From: Epiperipatus broadwayi | Taxonomy: Eukaryota > Onychophora > Udeonychophora > Euonychophora > Peripatidae | Reading direction: 5' to 3' | Assembly (NCBI GenBank): GCA_028023455.1 | Contig: JAQFVV010006200.1 | Location: forward strand, 5,063,860 to 5,127,859 | Length of the DNA: 64,000 nucleotides | In this document: positions 23,450-36,344 of the stretch, one piece after another | How the letters are laid out: each line of letters begins with the position of its first letter | Numbering within the stretch: position 1 is the stretch's first letter | Program-made: the position numbers and the translations under genes | The notes under the pieces: generated by a model | What the model was told of the DNA's origin: nothing | Database searches by the model: none | Seen by the model: the letters and a program-made list of their open reading frames with translations, nothing else

Positions 23450-24771
23450 CACCTAAATCCACTTGAGGTAATTACATTTTATAATATTTCATCTTAAAAG
23501 TTAATTATTTATTTCTAAAAATATCTTAAGCTTAGAAAATTTCAAAATATTTTTCAATTTATTTATTTACTACTAATCTTTTATGAAGACTTTAACTTAA
23601 ATATGCTCCATTTTACTGTAAATGTAAATTAATTTTCTGGCATAGTGTATACCTATCTATATGGCATCTTCCTATAGAGAATGTTTTATATTTGATATAC
23701 TAACAAATATGTGAATGCACACGCAACAACATGACAAATAATATTATTGGTTAATGCATTTATTTATTTATTAAATGAGTAGTCATATAGATAAATATAA
23801 AAATACTTCTGAAATAACAGTAGACTGCCTAAAAGTACTGAAAATAACTTTCCATCAAATCTATAATAACATAACTATACTCCTCAAAATATGAAATTGT
23901 GCTAGATTTAAAAAATGCATTTATCTTAAATTTTGCCTGAGGCAACGCCATGGCATCTGGAAACTTATCTTTGCCAACCATTTAAAGTTGATACATTTAT
24001 GTTAAAGGAAAAATAATACTGATTCAAAACTATGATCAACTGCATGATATTTGGATTAATAAAATTATATAAACTTTTCTTTCTTAATTAATAAATATAA
24101 AGAGTCATCTTTAATTTATTGTCTTTTAAATAGGTTCATCATGTGTATCAGGGCTTTATCATTTGAATCATATGAAAAATTATAAAATTTTAATAAAATT
24201 TAATATTACTAGAGCTTCTTTCCTTAACAACTTGAATATGCCTCTTTTAACATTCTCATTGTTGTGGAATGATTTCTTAACACTATCATATAATTAAAAC
24301 CTTCAAATATAGGAAGGTACAGACATAAGGAATATTTTCTCCTAGAATAATATCTTGCAGTTAACTTAATAAATAATATTAATATACATACAGAGTACTT
24401 AATAACTTATAGCATGGTAAAATTTTCCACCATGTACAGTTTGTATTAGTTAATAATATTTATAATTAAAGATTGTGAATATTTCATAAATAATTATTTT
24501 ACTTTTACAATTATGAGTGATATCAAAACATTAATATTTTAAAATCATTTGACGAGCTTTATAAAATCTTAAATTGTTCATAAAATAAAATCAATATATG
24601 CAATTATGAGTTTAAATATTATGTAATCACTTCTGATATTCTGCATATTATAAATTCTTACACAAACATATATATTATGCTGGGATAGTTATTCTTAAAA
24701 TATATTTTAATTTTATTACTACTAAAGTGTTTATATATATATATTTTAAAATACGTTCTTTCATAAATAAA
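23450..24771. other. A/T-rich gene-free stretch
   Basis: No gene or structured repeat recognised. Confidence 0.5.
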
Positions 24772-25084
24772 AAATCCAATAGAATTACTCTTTTTCTTTT
24801 TAAAAACTTTATTTATTTACAAGAACCACATAAGTCTCATATTGTGAATGCATTTCTCATCTCGCACTGAGTCACGTTATTGTTTAAGATCTAACGATTT
24901 TTCTTTCAAAAGTTAACCTTGATAATGGCGGTTGCTAGTCCGTTGAAATATCGGATTGTAATGCAAAATAATACAAGGTTTATTCCCAAAAACAATAATT
25001 TATCTACATCATACAACCGTGAAAACATTATATATATATAAAGTTTTTAAAAAGAAAAAGGAAGAAAGTAATTCTATTGGATTT
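24772..25084. mobile_element. MITE-like element with 38-bp inverted ends
   Basis: The left end AATCCAATAGAATTAC and CTTTTTAAAAACTTTA are mirrored at the right end, TAAAGTTTTTAAAAAG and GTAATTCTATTGGATT. The roughly 230-bp interior is non-palindromic and slightly richer in G+C. No transposase. I did not find a convincing TSD. Confidence 0.75.
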
Positions 25085-25690
25085 TCTATATATAAAAGAT
25101 CATTTGGAATTGTATTTTTAAAGAGACTAGGAGTTTATTGGTATTACTTTTTTTATTATTATTAATAATGATGATGATGGTTTTAAAGAATGATTTTTAA
25201 AATATGTCTAAGTGAATTGGATCTTCGTTTTCTTTTAAACATTACTAAAAATTTAACCAATTTGAAAATAAGTGTTAAATTAATCCTGGGCATATGGTTA
25301 CCTTTGCAGACTTCAAAAGTATATTTTTATTTTAAATGAATTATTTATTCTATTGCATAAGCAGATTTGTTCATTTGATGATACTAAATGCGTTCTTTTT
25401 ATACTTTTTAATTGAGACTTAATTTGCTTTAATTACAACAATAGCTATCCTTTTCATGAGAAAGTTGATATATTTTAAACATCTGACTAAACTTTGTTAA
25501 TTTTAAATTAGTTTTATTTGTTGAAATTATTATCACTAAATACATAACTTGAAAGATTTTTTTAATAAGTCAAGCTTTAAAACAAAATCCATTTTCTCCT
25601 GTTACTTTTTTTAAATATTATAATAAAATTTAATTTACCATAATAAATAGATAAAATATCCATTTAAATCACTTATTAAAATGCACCGCG
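25085..25690. other. A/T-rich gene-free stretch
   Basis: No gene recognised. Confidence 0.5.
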
Positions 25691-26025
25691 TTTTTAATTT
25701 TTTGAGATTTGCTATTACAATGCTTAGATTTATAGCATTTTTAATTTTTTGAGATTTGCTATTACAATGCTTAGATTTATAGCATTTTTGATTGTTTGAG
25801 ATTTGCTATTACAATGCTTAGGTTTATAGCGTTTTTAATTTTTTGAGATTTGCTATTACAATGCTTAGATTTATAGCGTTTTTAATTTTTTGACATTTGC
25901 TATTACAATGCTTGGATTTATAGTGTTTTTGATTTTTTAATTTTTTGAGATTTGCTATTACAATGCTTAGATTTATAGCATTTTTAATTTTTTGAGATTT
26001 GCTATCAATGCTTGGATTTATAGCA
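25691..26025. repeat. 47-bp tandem repeat, seven copies
   Basis: Units start at 25691, 25738, 25785, 25832, 25879, 25926 and 25981, each with GAGATTTGCTATTACAATGC and TTATAGC. The sixth unit carries an 8-bp expansion of its T-rich part, and the seventh lost four bases of TATTACAAT. Confidence 0.95.
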
Positions 26026-26199
26026 TTTATGATTTTTTTAAAAAGATTGATGTAGATAACGTGTATTCAAGATCTTTACCGCCTTTTTGGTCTCGTGATT
26101 CCATTTCTATAAGTGAATGAAAATATAATTATTGCTTAAAATCTTTTCATCATTATTTTTTAGCATTCAGATTTTATAAGTTATAATCTTTTGGCATAT

Positions 26200-26395
26200 A
26201 CGATTTTGTGTTTTAATATTTTAATCACGTGATTTTTTTTTTAATTAAAATTGCTATTTTTGTGTTTTAATATTTTAATCACGTGATTTTTTTATGAAAA
26301 TTGTGATTTTTGTGTTTTAATATTTTAATCACGTGATTTTTTTAGATGAAAATTAAGATTTTTATGTTTTACCATTTTAGTCCGATTTTTTTTTT
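26200..26395. repeat. About 60-bp tandem repeat containing CACGTG
   Basis: Three good copies and one degenerate copy of a unit with TTTTGTGTTTTAATATTTTA followed by ATCACGTGATTTTTTT. Each good unit contains the perfect palindrome ATCACGTGAT. Spacing is about 60 bp with variable T runs. Confidence 0.85.
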
Positions 26396-26655
26396 TTCCT
26401 ACGAAAATGGCCATTTTGAGCAATGTCATTTATCGGTTGGATGTTTCAGCATTGTTTGGGTGGTTCTTGTAATTCAAAATGGCGGCCGTGAGCGCATACT
26501 AAATCAGCACCAAGTATTTTTTAACCTAAAGAAATTACTTTAAACAAATATTCTTTTTTCTAAAGTGAATTTAAAATTTTAAAAACACAATTACAACGAT
26601 TTACATTCTGTTTTTAGTAGAGTCACTGCTTTGTTGAAATAAATGTTTATTCATT
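26396..26655. other. Short unassigned stretch
   Basis: Slightly richer in G+C (AAAATGGCGGCCGTGAG near 26478) but without a supported gene. The 65-codon frame at 26346-26543 starts in the tandem repeat. Confidence 0.4.
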
Positions 26656-26674
26656 GCTAAACTTTCTTAATCTT

Positions 26675-26786
26675 GTCAAGAGTTGTTAGCCGAGAGGTCC
26701 AGCGCAACCGCCTTGCAAGCAAGCAGTTGATTGCAGACGGTTGTTGCGGGTTCGCCTCCCGCTAGATGCTATGACATGAAAAAAAA
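26675..26786 (+). mobile_element. tRNA-derived SINE with intact TSD
   Basis: Full-length-looking SINE. A-box-like TTAGCCGAGAGGTCCAGCGC, B box GGGTTCGCCTCCC and a terminal poly(A). A perfect 16-bp duplication, AAACTTTCTTAATCTT, flanks it at 26659-26674 and 26787-26802. The head resembles a class II (Leu/Ser) tRNA. There is no tRNA-unrelated body beyond about 20 bp, so it is a very simple SINE. It is the best-preserved of the three copies in this window. Confidence 0.9.
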
Positions 26787-26802
26787 AAACTTTCTTAATC
26801 TT

Positions 26803-29140
26803 TATGCAATTAAAGTATTGGTATTATAGCATTATTTATGAGTTTAAAGAGCTTTTTCAACCACTTGAAGCAAATTAAAGGCTTGCAAGCAAAATATATA
26901 TACTGTATTTTTTCTGATTTGGAGATAAGATTATTCAGATAGCTAACTTTTATCTGAAAGATATTTTTCTGATACTATAGTTCAATAAACTAATGAGAGT
27001 ACATATTCAATGTAGAATGGTTGTTAAAAGCAATTTATATAAGCTGTGAAAACAAAGTCTTCTGATTATTTGGATGAATGAGGAAAGACAAAAGCCACGG
27101 AGAAGATATTTTTAAAATTATTTATTCAGTCAATCAACAAATTAGCTTGACATATCTGAGTTATGTGTTTACACTGCTGCAATTTAATATTATATTAAAC
27201 TGCAATCTAATATACTGTCTGCCTTCTCGACACAATCTCTTCTTAACAATGGGCTTTCCAACTATTTACAGAGTTTACCAAAATCTAATCCTAATTAAAA
27301 TTTTTATGACTAACTTTTGTTACAAAAATACAAATACTAATCTTTAAGAAATAATTAAAACAAAGAAACTAAATTAATTCTTGGTCATTTGGAATAACAA
27401 GCAAACGAATTTTGTTCTCTATTTTTGTTTTAATTAAACATGTTCTTTTTTTTAGAATATTATCAAATTAAAGATCATAACATTTTCTAATTTTTTTTAA
27501 TTTAAGTAAAATATTACTCTAAAAATAAATAATGTATGTAAATTGCTTTTAGTTCATTTAAAATTTTATTAATTATTTAAGTAGCAATACTAATTAGATT
27601 TTGTAACAAAAAATACAAGATTTATTTAAAACAAAATTATTTAAATTATAACCAAATCATTTAATGTGTGTGTCATCTATATATTTGCTACAATCATGCA
27701 TAAATATATTTACACATAATTTAACATAGTGTCTGCATATGTCTAAGTTTGAATTCATCATTAAATAATTTAATAATTGATACTTAACATTTTCTTAAAA
27801 CAATTTTTTATGACTTTACTAATGTTCTCTCTTTTTATCTATAATTATTCTATTCTTGTCCCCTAATCCCTATAAAATAACTACTTCAATATATATATAT
27901 ATATTAGTTTCCTTTAGCATTTAATATATATTGAGAGGAGCTTGCCATCCCAATATTTGTTTTAAGTGCAAAGTTGTATTTTGGCACAATTTTAAATTGT
28001 GTTTTTTATTAGGTGCTGTATTATATATATATGCACACATTAAAATATATGGTTACGTGTTAGATCTGCTACACATATTTGTATCAATCTGCTGATACCT
28101 TACTAATCTTGTGATTTGACCAAATAATTTGTACACTTGGATCTTGTACAAACTTAAAATGATAAATTCATCAAAACGGATCACATGTCCATGATATTTT
28201 CACAAGATTCAAAGTTATCAGCAGTCTAAATATGTATGTGAAAAGGCATAGCAGTTCTAATATGTGACAGTAATTGCACCAGATTAAATCTAACAATACT
28301 CAAAAATATGAATTTCACACAAAAATAAATCTGAAAAAATTTTATGCAATACCCAAATGTTACTTTAAATACAGACAAAACAATCACTAAATTACAAATG
28401 CTTAAAATATATACGTTTGGTACTTACCGTAATATATAACAGGAATTGTCACAATGAAATAATCAGTTTTTCTGTATCTACTTTATTTTAAGTGGATTAA
28501 ATTTTGTTTCAAAATGAAGACTAAAAGTAAAATTTTTTATTTTTTTTCAAAATAGAGACTTATTTAATACTGCACAGGATCTTCACCAGAAATGTTAATT
28601 AGTAGTAAATGTATTTTTTTCAAAACCAACCAAAAAAAATAATAATAATTACTACACTTTTATTACTTCTTCAATGTGGTGGATTAATTTTTTAATGTTG
28701 TCCAGTATGACACAAAAATGGCAGGTAATCAGCATCTCATAATTCAGCAGTTTTATAGGCTTTCTAACAATCTGACTAAATAGTTGATTCCTCTCCCACA
28801 TTTTGTTTGATGGATTTCATTAGAGTTGCCACTGTTTAACTATGAATTCTCATGATGAAACACTCATTGGTCTTCCTACACAATCAAACATCCACTGTTC
28901 TGGAAGAATTCATCCAGTTTTTTCTTTTTCTTTTTTATAAATAGGTAGTTCTTTGAAAATTTATTTTACACACTTTATGATATCATCCTTTTTTTTTCCC
29001 TCAAAGTAACCTTTATTAATAAAAGATTACAAAAATTTTGGGTACACTTACCCATTGAGGATTACACAGTGATTCAATGTAACAAGGTAAAATGTACATA
29101 TGTTTGAAAATAATTACATCCATAAAAATTGCTGTAATGT
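26803..29140. other. A/T-rich gene-free stretch
   Basis: No gene recognised. The 89-codon frame at 27078-27347 has no recognisable domain. Short TA runs occur near 27890 and 28022. Confidence 0.5.
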
Positions 29141-30210
29141 GATTAATGTGTATCTGTACGTGGATCCACATGGCCTGGCTGTCGAGAAGTTAACCATTAC
29201 CCAATGGTCCCACCCCTGGGGCCCCGAAATGAAGACTCAAATGCTTCAGCTGAATAGGTGAAGTCCAGCATTGTGCCAACCACCACAACAGGCAGCGAGG
29301 TCCAAGGCCCAAGTTCACCAAGCAATAAACTCTCAAACCACAGCCAAGCCATGTCAAGACCCCAATTAGCAGTCCAAATGAGCAGGGACCACAATCGGTC
29401 TACCTGCCCAAAATTGGAAAGCCAACTTGGGTAAAAACTAAGAAGTAATAAGTAAAGAGCCAGATGGACACTGCCCAAAACCAGCCTATCAGGGGACACA
29501 GCAGCCAACCAGAGCAGGAATAGCACCAACTTTGACCATGTAGCCCCCCAGCAGGTGTTCTGGGCAGTGGCAAAATTGTTAACAGCCCACACCATAAACC
29601 AGACACCTAATGTCTACAACCAGCCATCCCTGAAGAAAAAGAGGGGAGTGCAGGCCCATGCCCACAAAACAGAACTCCATCAATGTTACAAAAAAATGGT
29701 GGTGGCTCAAAACAGACTAACCACTTTACAAATGCACTAAATTTAGAGTTAACAAATAAAACCTAATGATAGTGAATGCAAATCAACACTGACCTATCAA
29801 ATAATCCATCAAGAGGTGCAATAGCCTTTCATGGTGAAGTCCATGTGAAGGTAGTGACTTTCACCCTCCTGGCAAATATTCCTGGGCTAGACAATGATCA
29901 TCGACCATCCCCTCAAATGAACCAAGCCCCTTATGACCACTGTCACCACACTTGAGGAAAAGGAGTGCAAATTCACACCCACCAATACAACATTTAATTC
30001 ATGTAGTCTTGAAATCAAGCCAGATTTACTTGCACACCATGAGAATAAATCATTTTTCCATATCATCTTGCACACTGAGGTCAATGGAGCTGAAAATCCA
30101 TCCTTGATCATCATCAGACTCCTGTGTCTTCAAATGTTCACAGCAGCTGCTCAACCCACCAACCAAAGTCCTTCAGGGTTCACAATGTTTTTTATTTGTT
30201 GATACTAGTT
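29140..30210. other. GC-richer island, probably a decayed mobile element
   Basis: About 1 kb with composition clearly unlike its flanks, C-rich on the plus strand. Minus strand has a 132-codon frame (29197-29595) and plus strand has 61- and 89-codon frames (29555-29740, 29933-30202). None has a recognised motif and they are mutually overlapping. The plus-strand peptides are rich in Asn, Thr, Ser and Pro, as in retroelement ORF1 proteins, and the composition resembles the LINE at 3.1-4.8 kb. Calling it a LINE ORF1 or UTR relic is inference only. Confidence 0.35.
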
Positions 30211-31606
30211 GGATCCTGCTTTTTTTGATTGAATGTTAGGTCTTGATTAGTAATGAATGATTCAAATATAATCTGAAAATTTGTAGTTAAACTTTGGAAA
30301 ATTCTCAATAATTATTGCTTAAAAAGTATGATTAATTTGTAGCTTCAAAGTTTCTGTTTAGGTCTAAAACATCATTTGTACTCATTTTTGTCTTTAGATC
30401 ATTATTTTTTAGCTCAGGAATTACTTCATTGTAGTTCTGTGTTGATTTGAAAAAAAATATTTATTGATTTTTTTTTTTTTGGGGGGGGGGGGCAATCCAC
30501 CGGAAAGGGGGTGATAACTTCTGTTCTGATCACGGAGACCTGATTTTTGTGCAGGGCGATAGCTTACGTTATTTTCTATAATGTTCAATTCTAAAATTGA
30601 GATCGAATTAATAATTGAAACTTGTTTAACACTGCTAAAATCTGATGCAACGATAAAATTCCTAAAACCATCATTGCTAACATACTATATTCCACGTTTT
30701 CTATGAGATTTGATGTGCAAATGAATTTCCTGTTTATTCTATTAATAAAATTAGGATTTCCAGTGTCTATTCTTTTTAGAAATATTTGGTTTCATTTAAA
30801 ATTATTTTTAAACGGTTTATAATATTTTAATGATTCCAAGAATTATTTAAGCTAGCTTTTGTCTTTTTCTAATGGCATCCATTTGCATAAAACGGAACGA
30901 TAGATAATTTCAATTATCATTGAATGAAAACTGCTTCAAAATTTCTTCTAAAGATGAAAAAACAATAAAACAGATATTCCCTTACATTTTGGTAAACTTT
31001 TTTTTTTTATGAATCCAACAATGGACTATGACTTTGGTGAACAGAACAGGGAGTCTGAAACAGCGAAAACTGAAGTCCCAGGCTCCCTCTAGTCATCCTT
31101 TTCTTTAGTAATGGAACTAACTGTATTTCTTATTTTTAAAACAATCTTACTTCTAATATCAAAATATTCTTTTATGCTTTTGAGAATCTTGTTTTTTTTC
31201 TTAGAGGTATTTCTCCCCAAGTCATAGATATATTTTCTTATCCCATTTTTTTCTCTCTCTCATTGTATGTCATTAACAAAGATTTCTTTTTTTTTTTTTT
31301 TCATACATTATCTTGAATTGCTTCTTTTTTAAAAAAATATTTTCTTTTTTGAATCTTTAAATCTGACCCATTCATTTAAGTCGTTGCTATTTTAAAATTA
31401 CATTCAATTTCTAATTTCTATTTTCTGGAAAATTTCTGAAGACTAGAAATATTAGTTGTCAGAACTATTTTCTAATAGCTTTTATTTCTCTAATTTTTTT
31501 TATTAAATCTTACATCCCATTAATCAACTAGCCTTATCGTGAATTTATCAAGAGCATTATAATCCTGAACTCTATTAAATAAAATGTAATCCAAATCTTT
31601 TTTAAT
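30211..31606. other. A/T-rich stretch with poly-T/poly-G junction
   Basis: No gene recognised. A run of T is followed directly by 12 G at 30481-30492. The segment after it (to about 30570) is richer in G+C. Confidence 0.5.
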
Positions 31607-31718
31607 TTTATTTTTTTTTCTCATGAGTCATAGCATCAGCCGGGAAGCGAACCCTCTAACCCGGAACAACTGCTTGTAAAGCGGCTGTCGCTGACCTCTC
31701 GACCACCAATGTTTGACT
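31607..31718 (-). mobile_element. tRNA-derived SINE, minus-strand copy
   Basis: Minus strand: GGTGGTCGAGAGGTCAGCGA (A-box region) and GGGTTCGCTTCCC (B box), then CTGATGCTATGA and poly(A), seen as a T run ending at about 31619 on the plus strand. Same family as 26675-26786. TSD not resolved because of the T-rich left flank. Confidence 0.8.
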
Positions 31719-32860
31719 ACTTTTATTTCGTTGCATTTATATTCGTGTTTTGGATTTTTATTTAAAAACGAATTCGTATTCACAGATTTTTTTTTATTTG
31801 CAAATTTTATAAATTTATTGCCATATATCATTTTTGTCTCCACACCTAAATTGATTTACAGTACTTTTGTTTTTAAATCATTTTCCAGTCCTAGCATTAA
31901 CATTTCTCGAGGTAATTTTAAAATGTTTGGTTTGATCAAAAGTTTCTGCGCACTTAAATAATGAGAAACTTTAGGACTTAAATCTGAAATGTACATTTAA
32001 TATTTTTCATTATGAAATAAAAAAATCAAGACACTATCTGATCTAATTAATCTCTATGATGTTCATCGCATTCCATTTATACTTTCAACATTTATGCATT
32101 ATAGTGATGATACTATTTTCCAAATTAACCTTCCCCTTATTTTTTCCACAATTTTTATAATATCCAACAATATTCTTTATTTGAAAGTTATTTACAGTTA
32201 TAGATAGCTAAATAGAAGATAATCATCAAATGGTAATAAAGATAATTCTGCAGTTAGTGATTCTTAGCAATTTCTGTAATCAAAATTATAAACAGTTGCT
32301 TTGGTTAAAAAATTTACACTTACTTACATATAATAATTATGATTTCTTTTTGTCTTTCATAATTGTAAGTATAAAAATGAATGACTATTTACAAGAACAA
32401 TCACACATTCATTCTTCTTTAAGAAAACTCAATGGATGCCTCAGTTAAGAGCTAGCAGGCATTTGTTTCTTGGTTTTAAAATCAGAGACATAAAACACTA
32501 AACGCTTACATTAATTGACTCATGTTAGTCATTCATGCTGTAATACTACATGAATAATCGAAAGATAATAACAGCTACAATGATCTGAAGTGTGGAAAGG
32601 ATATTTGGAATTAACTGGGCGACGACGACGACTAGGAAATATTGATCTTATTTAATATTATTATACATATCACTTAACTATATAATTAGATGCATATTAA
32701 TAAAATATCAATATATCTTCGCAATACTTTTCTTGTAGAACCTGTTTAATATTCTAACAAGTTTTGTAAAAAAAAAAAAAAAGAATATTAATTAGTTTTA
32801 TGATTTTTGCTTAATAGTTTTAAATTGCATATATTTCCTTAGACTAAAGTTTTGTCCTCT
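31719..32860. other. A/T-rich gene-free stretch
   Basis: No gene recognised. Contains a short (GAC)n run at about 32619-32631. Confidence 0.5.
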
Positions 32861-32869
32861 GTCCTATAG

Positions 32870-35150
32870 CATTTTTTAAAAGAATAAAACAAAAGAAAAT
32901 AAAGCATTTATTTTAAATAAATTTATTCTACTTTAATCGTTTCTCCAAAAATTCTTACTGGATAATTTTTGCTATTTTAATTATGGACATTTTATACTTT
33001 TTTCACATCTTATGCTGCATTTTGTTCCTTTAATTTAAGCGATGTCTTCACGAAACCATTTGTCCATCATCTTTTATTTTTCAGTGGTTTGATGTATAAT
33101 CAGGTTTACTATTAAACTAAAAAAAAAAATCACTTTACCGTAATTAAAAAGTTATGTGAGAGTGTTAAACCTGACAGTCTCCCTGACGATTTTATTTATT
33201 TTTAAACTGATAAATATCCTGATTCGGTCAATAAAGACAGCAATGCAAATTTTATCATAAGTGTAAGCGGTGATGATTCAAATTGAAATAATTTTCAAAT
33301 TACCTTCTATAAAATAAAATTAATTAAAGTGATGAGTTTATCAGTCTTTAACTTAAAAAACGCCTTTTAGGTTTTTTTTTACTTAATGTGATAAGACGTA
33401 AAATTAAAGATAATTACTATATTATTCATAATTTTTTTTAAAGTAATATAACTAGGAATATATATATATTTAGCAACAGCTCCCTACGATAATGCCTATG
33501 TAAGCGAGTGTCAGATTCTCTGCTCTTTACTAATTGAGAAAAGTAAGCAAATAAAAGTCATTTATTAAGATAATAAAAAAGCTAAAAAATAAATTAGTCT
33601 AACCATTTTGTTAAAACTAATTCATTATAAAAAAAACTATGAAGACCAAGCGCGGGGGAGGGGGGGGGGGCAAAAAAGGTTAATTTATTTAAGGAGTGAT
33701 TCGGCCAGAGACAGAGAGAATTTAGAATAAAAGATCAACATTGTGGTGTAAGATCTATCTTCTCGGCAATAATCATTCTAATAATGTCTTGGTATTTAAA
33801 GTTATGTATCACCTTGAACTATTTCTGTATCATATTAAATTGCTTATAATGTAAGCGCAGAAAGTTTTTTTGTACATTATTTGTTAAATGAAGAAATATA
33901 AAACATTCCCTCTCCTATGTAATCATTATTATTTTTATTAATTTTAAGATACAATAATAATTCAATGCTAATAAATAAAAAGACTATATATTAATAGCAC
34001 CAAACAAACTTTTTATAAATAAGAATTTAATTTCCTCTGGAAAGGAATAAAGGTTTTAGAATTATCTCATTTCCCCTTCGCCTTCCCGCCGTTAAATTAC
34101 ATCTTACAAATAGATCCGATTTGTCTTTCTTTTTTTTTAAAGCGCCGATTTAAATTCTGATTCTTAATTTTAAACTAAATGTAATATAAATATTATATAA
34201 CAATTCTTTTATGAGGAACGCTTATTCTGCAAATTGTCACTAATTTTCAAATTTTTTCAAAATCTCCCGTTATCATTCGAACTCTTAATTAAACCAATTA
34301 CACACATATATATATATATATTTCTTTAAAATTATAGTTCTATACCTTTAACATACTTGAATTAAGCAACATATAATTATTATTTTTTCTTTGATATAGG
34401 CGAAGTTAAAATTGATTGCTTAGTGGCATTTTAAAACAAGTTTAATCCATGAATTTATATTAATATAGCTATTACACATATTAGAACTGTGCTTAAATAT
34501 AAATTAGAATTCTGAGTAGATGTTAAATATAAAGCACATATACTCTTGCTTTAAACGCTCCTAAAACTAATGCTGATTGTACAGATTTTTGGAGTGTTAT
34601 TGCGTGACATCCAACCATCAATATAGTAACTATAAAATCCATTCTTAAATAGATTTTCTAATATCCATATAATAAATTTGATAACATAGTATCAATTAAT
34701 CCTCCAATTAATAAAACGATGGCCAAACAAACTTGCAAAATTTTAATTAACACTATCGGATGAAAATATGGAAAAGCAGTAAGTGATAGGATCCATTCTT
34801 ATAATTAAAAATAATCTTAATTGCATTAAAGTTTAAAATTTGTATTAACTTATCCTTATGATGAACTGTTCTTGCAAAAGATAAACAAAATATTAAATGA
34901 AATATAACTATGTGTGTGAAAACAAAATTTGTATCACTTGGGTCAAGAAAAAGTTTGTCTTTTATCGCTATGAAAATATGTCAACCAATGTCATTCAATT
35001 TGAAGCTAAACTACTTGTTTAATTTTGAGAATAGGAGGGTCTTTAAAAAAATTGTAAATATCATCTTGCCTATTGTCATACACATACTTTGTGTAAATAT
35101 TCGTCTATATACAAGCAATATAACAAATAGTATCTTTTCTGCTAAGCGTT
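32870..35150. repeat. Segmental duplication, copy 1 (older, decayed)
   Basis: Diverged but collinear with 58530-60840 in the same orientation. Matching landmarks include GTTTCTCCAAAAAT, the AATTATGGACATTTTA/AATTATGAACATTTTA pair, ATTTATCCTGATT-like text, AATATTATATAACA.TTCTT, the pseudogene/gene pair, and the upstream AAAAGATAAACA/GAAAGATAAACA and TCTTTTAT.GCTA pairs. The homology covers the gene and more than 1 kb of both flanks, so the duplication was DNA-level rather than a retrocopy. Confidence 0.75.
34390..34796 (-). pseudogene. Pseudogene copy of the four-transmembrane gene at 60004-60582
   Basis: The minus strand starts MDPIT at 34796. It continues after a frameshift with FPYFHPIVLIKILQVCLA, aligning to FPYFRPLRLIGILQACLS of the intact gene. 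Later pieces VTILMVGCHAIT, VLGAF and LYLSTVLICVIAILI align to its TM2, TM3 and TM4. At least one frameshift (right after residue 5) and several in-frame stops, for example after GY and after AILI, disable it. The C-terminal tail is barely recognisable. Flanks are homologous too, so it is a decayed duplicate, not a processed copy. Confidence 0.85.
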
Positions 35151-35159
35151 ATCCATAAA

Positions 35160-36340
35160 ACTCCAAATTTGCTATTTTAAACGTGGAATATTGATGTACA
35201 ACATAGATAGAAGTTTATTCCCTGTAATAGACTGCTGAAACTGTCTTTACTAATACACACGCATATATATATATATTTATACTACGTGATTTTTTAAAAA
35301 AAAATAGCAATTCACCAAATAAATTTTCAATTAACACTAGGCATTGTATGAAGAAGAAGAAAAATGAATATGAAATATTTAAAAATGAATTAAATATTTG
35401 GAATTTTGTAAAATAGTACGGCAAAATAGAGTTAATGTCAACGGAGGGAGAGTGGGGGGATATAATTGTTAAATAAAAAAGAAAACTATATAAAAAACAA
35501 GAAACCCAAAATTTTAAATCAACATTTTGGTATTGGAAATAAAGTTATTTTAGCAATAAGCTGAAAATGTGGCACTATAATCAAAATATATTATGAAGAT
35601 TACGGAAGCTAATACTAATATAAAAAATTATATAGTAATAAAAAACACGAAAACAAAATAATTCCTACAATTATAACAACTTTTGTAATTCCAAATAGTT
35701 CAAAAAGATAGAATATGCAATTAAATCTATATAATGGAAAGTTCCACCAAGAGATGGAATTATAAACATTTTAAAAAAATTACATATAAAGAAATAGGAA
35801 ATTGTTGGAAAGCTTACTTTCTGTAATATAGTTTTCTTTTATATGCACACATATAATATAGTTTATACAAAAAAAAAAAGTTGTCTAAAATGATCAAGAT
35901 ATATAAAATAATCAGAAAATGCAGTTGACATTTATTAAAGATACAACAAAAATATTAAAATTTATAAAACTATCATATCTCTTTTTGTCAGTTTTTGAAA
36001 ACTTTAGATTCAAACTAACGAAAAGAATAAACTGGATTTAAAATACATCGTGATGATGATTAAAATATTGGGATCTTAACCCATTAGACTTGAAATATTG
36101 TCAATTTAAAATCCCGAAGCAATGATTAGACTAATAATGATAAAAATTAATAATGATAAAAATGTAGATCAGGGTGATTATATTTCTCTTTCATATTTAA
36201 AAAAAAAAACTGTTTTTGGAGATTACTTAAATTATTTTAATTTTGCAAACGATATAATAAAATAAAATGAAGTTAACTATAAATATTTTAATCACTAGAG
36301 GTATTAAATAAAATATGACTGTGGGTAAAAACAAAGATTT
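35160..36340. other. A/T-rich gene-free stretch
   Basis: No gene recognised. Confidence 0.5.
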
Positions 36341-36344
36341 TTAA

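Noticed and set aside
26675-26786. A possible tRNA gene with A and B boxes
   Set aside because: It ends in poly(A), has a 16-bp TSD and lacks a complete cloverleaf, so it is a SINE.
29197-29595. 132-codon minus-strand frame rich in Trp and Leu
   Set aside because: Probably the antisense of a C- and A-rich sequence; no domain recognised and overlapped by other frames.
30095-30130. TCATCAG (CTGATGA on the minus strand) as a hammerhead core
   Set aside because: No GAAA follows a possible stem II. The same applies to matches near 4479, 53641 and 53564.
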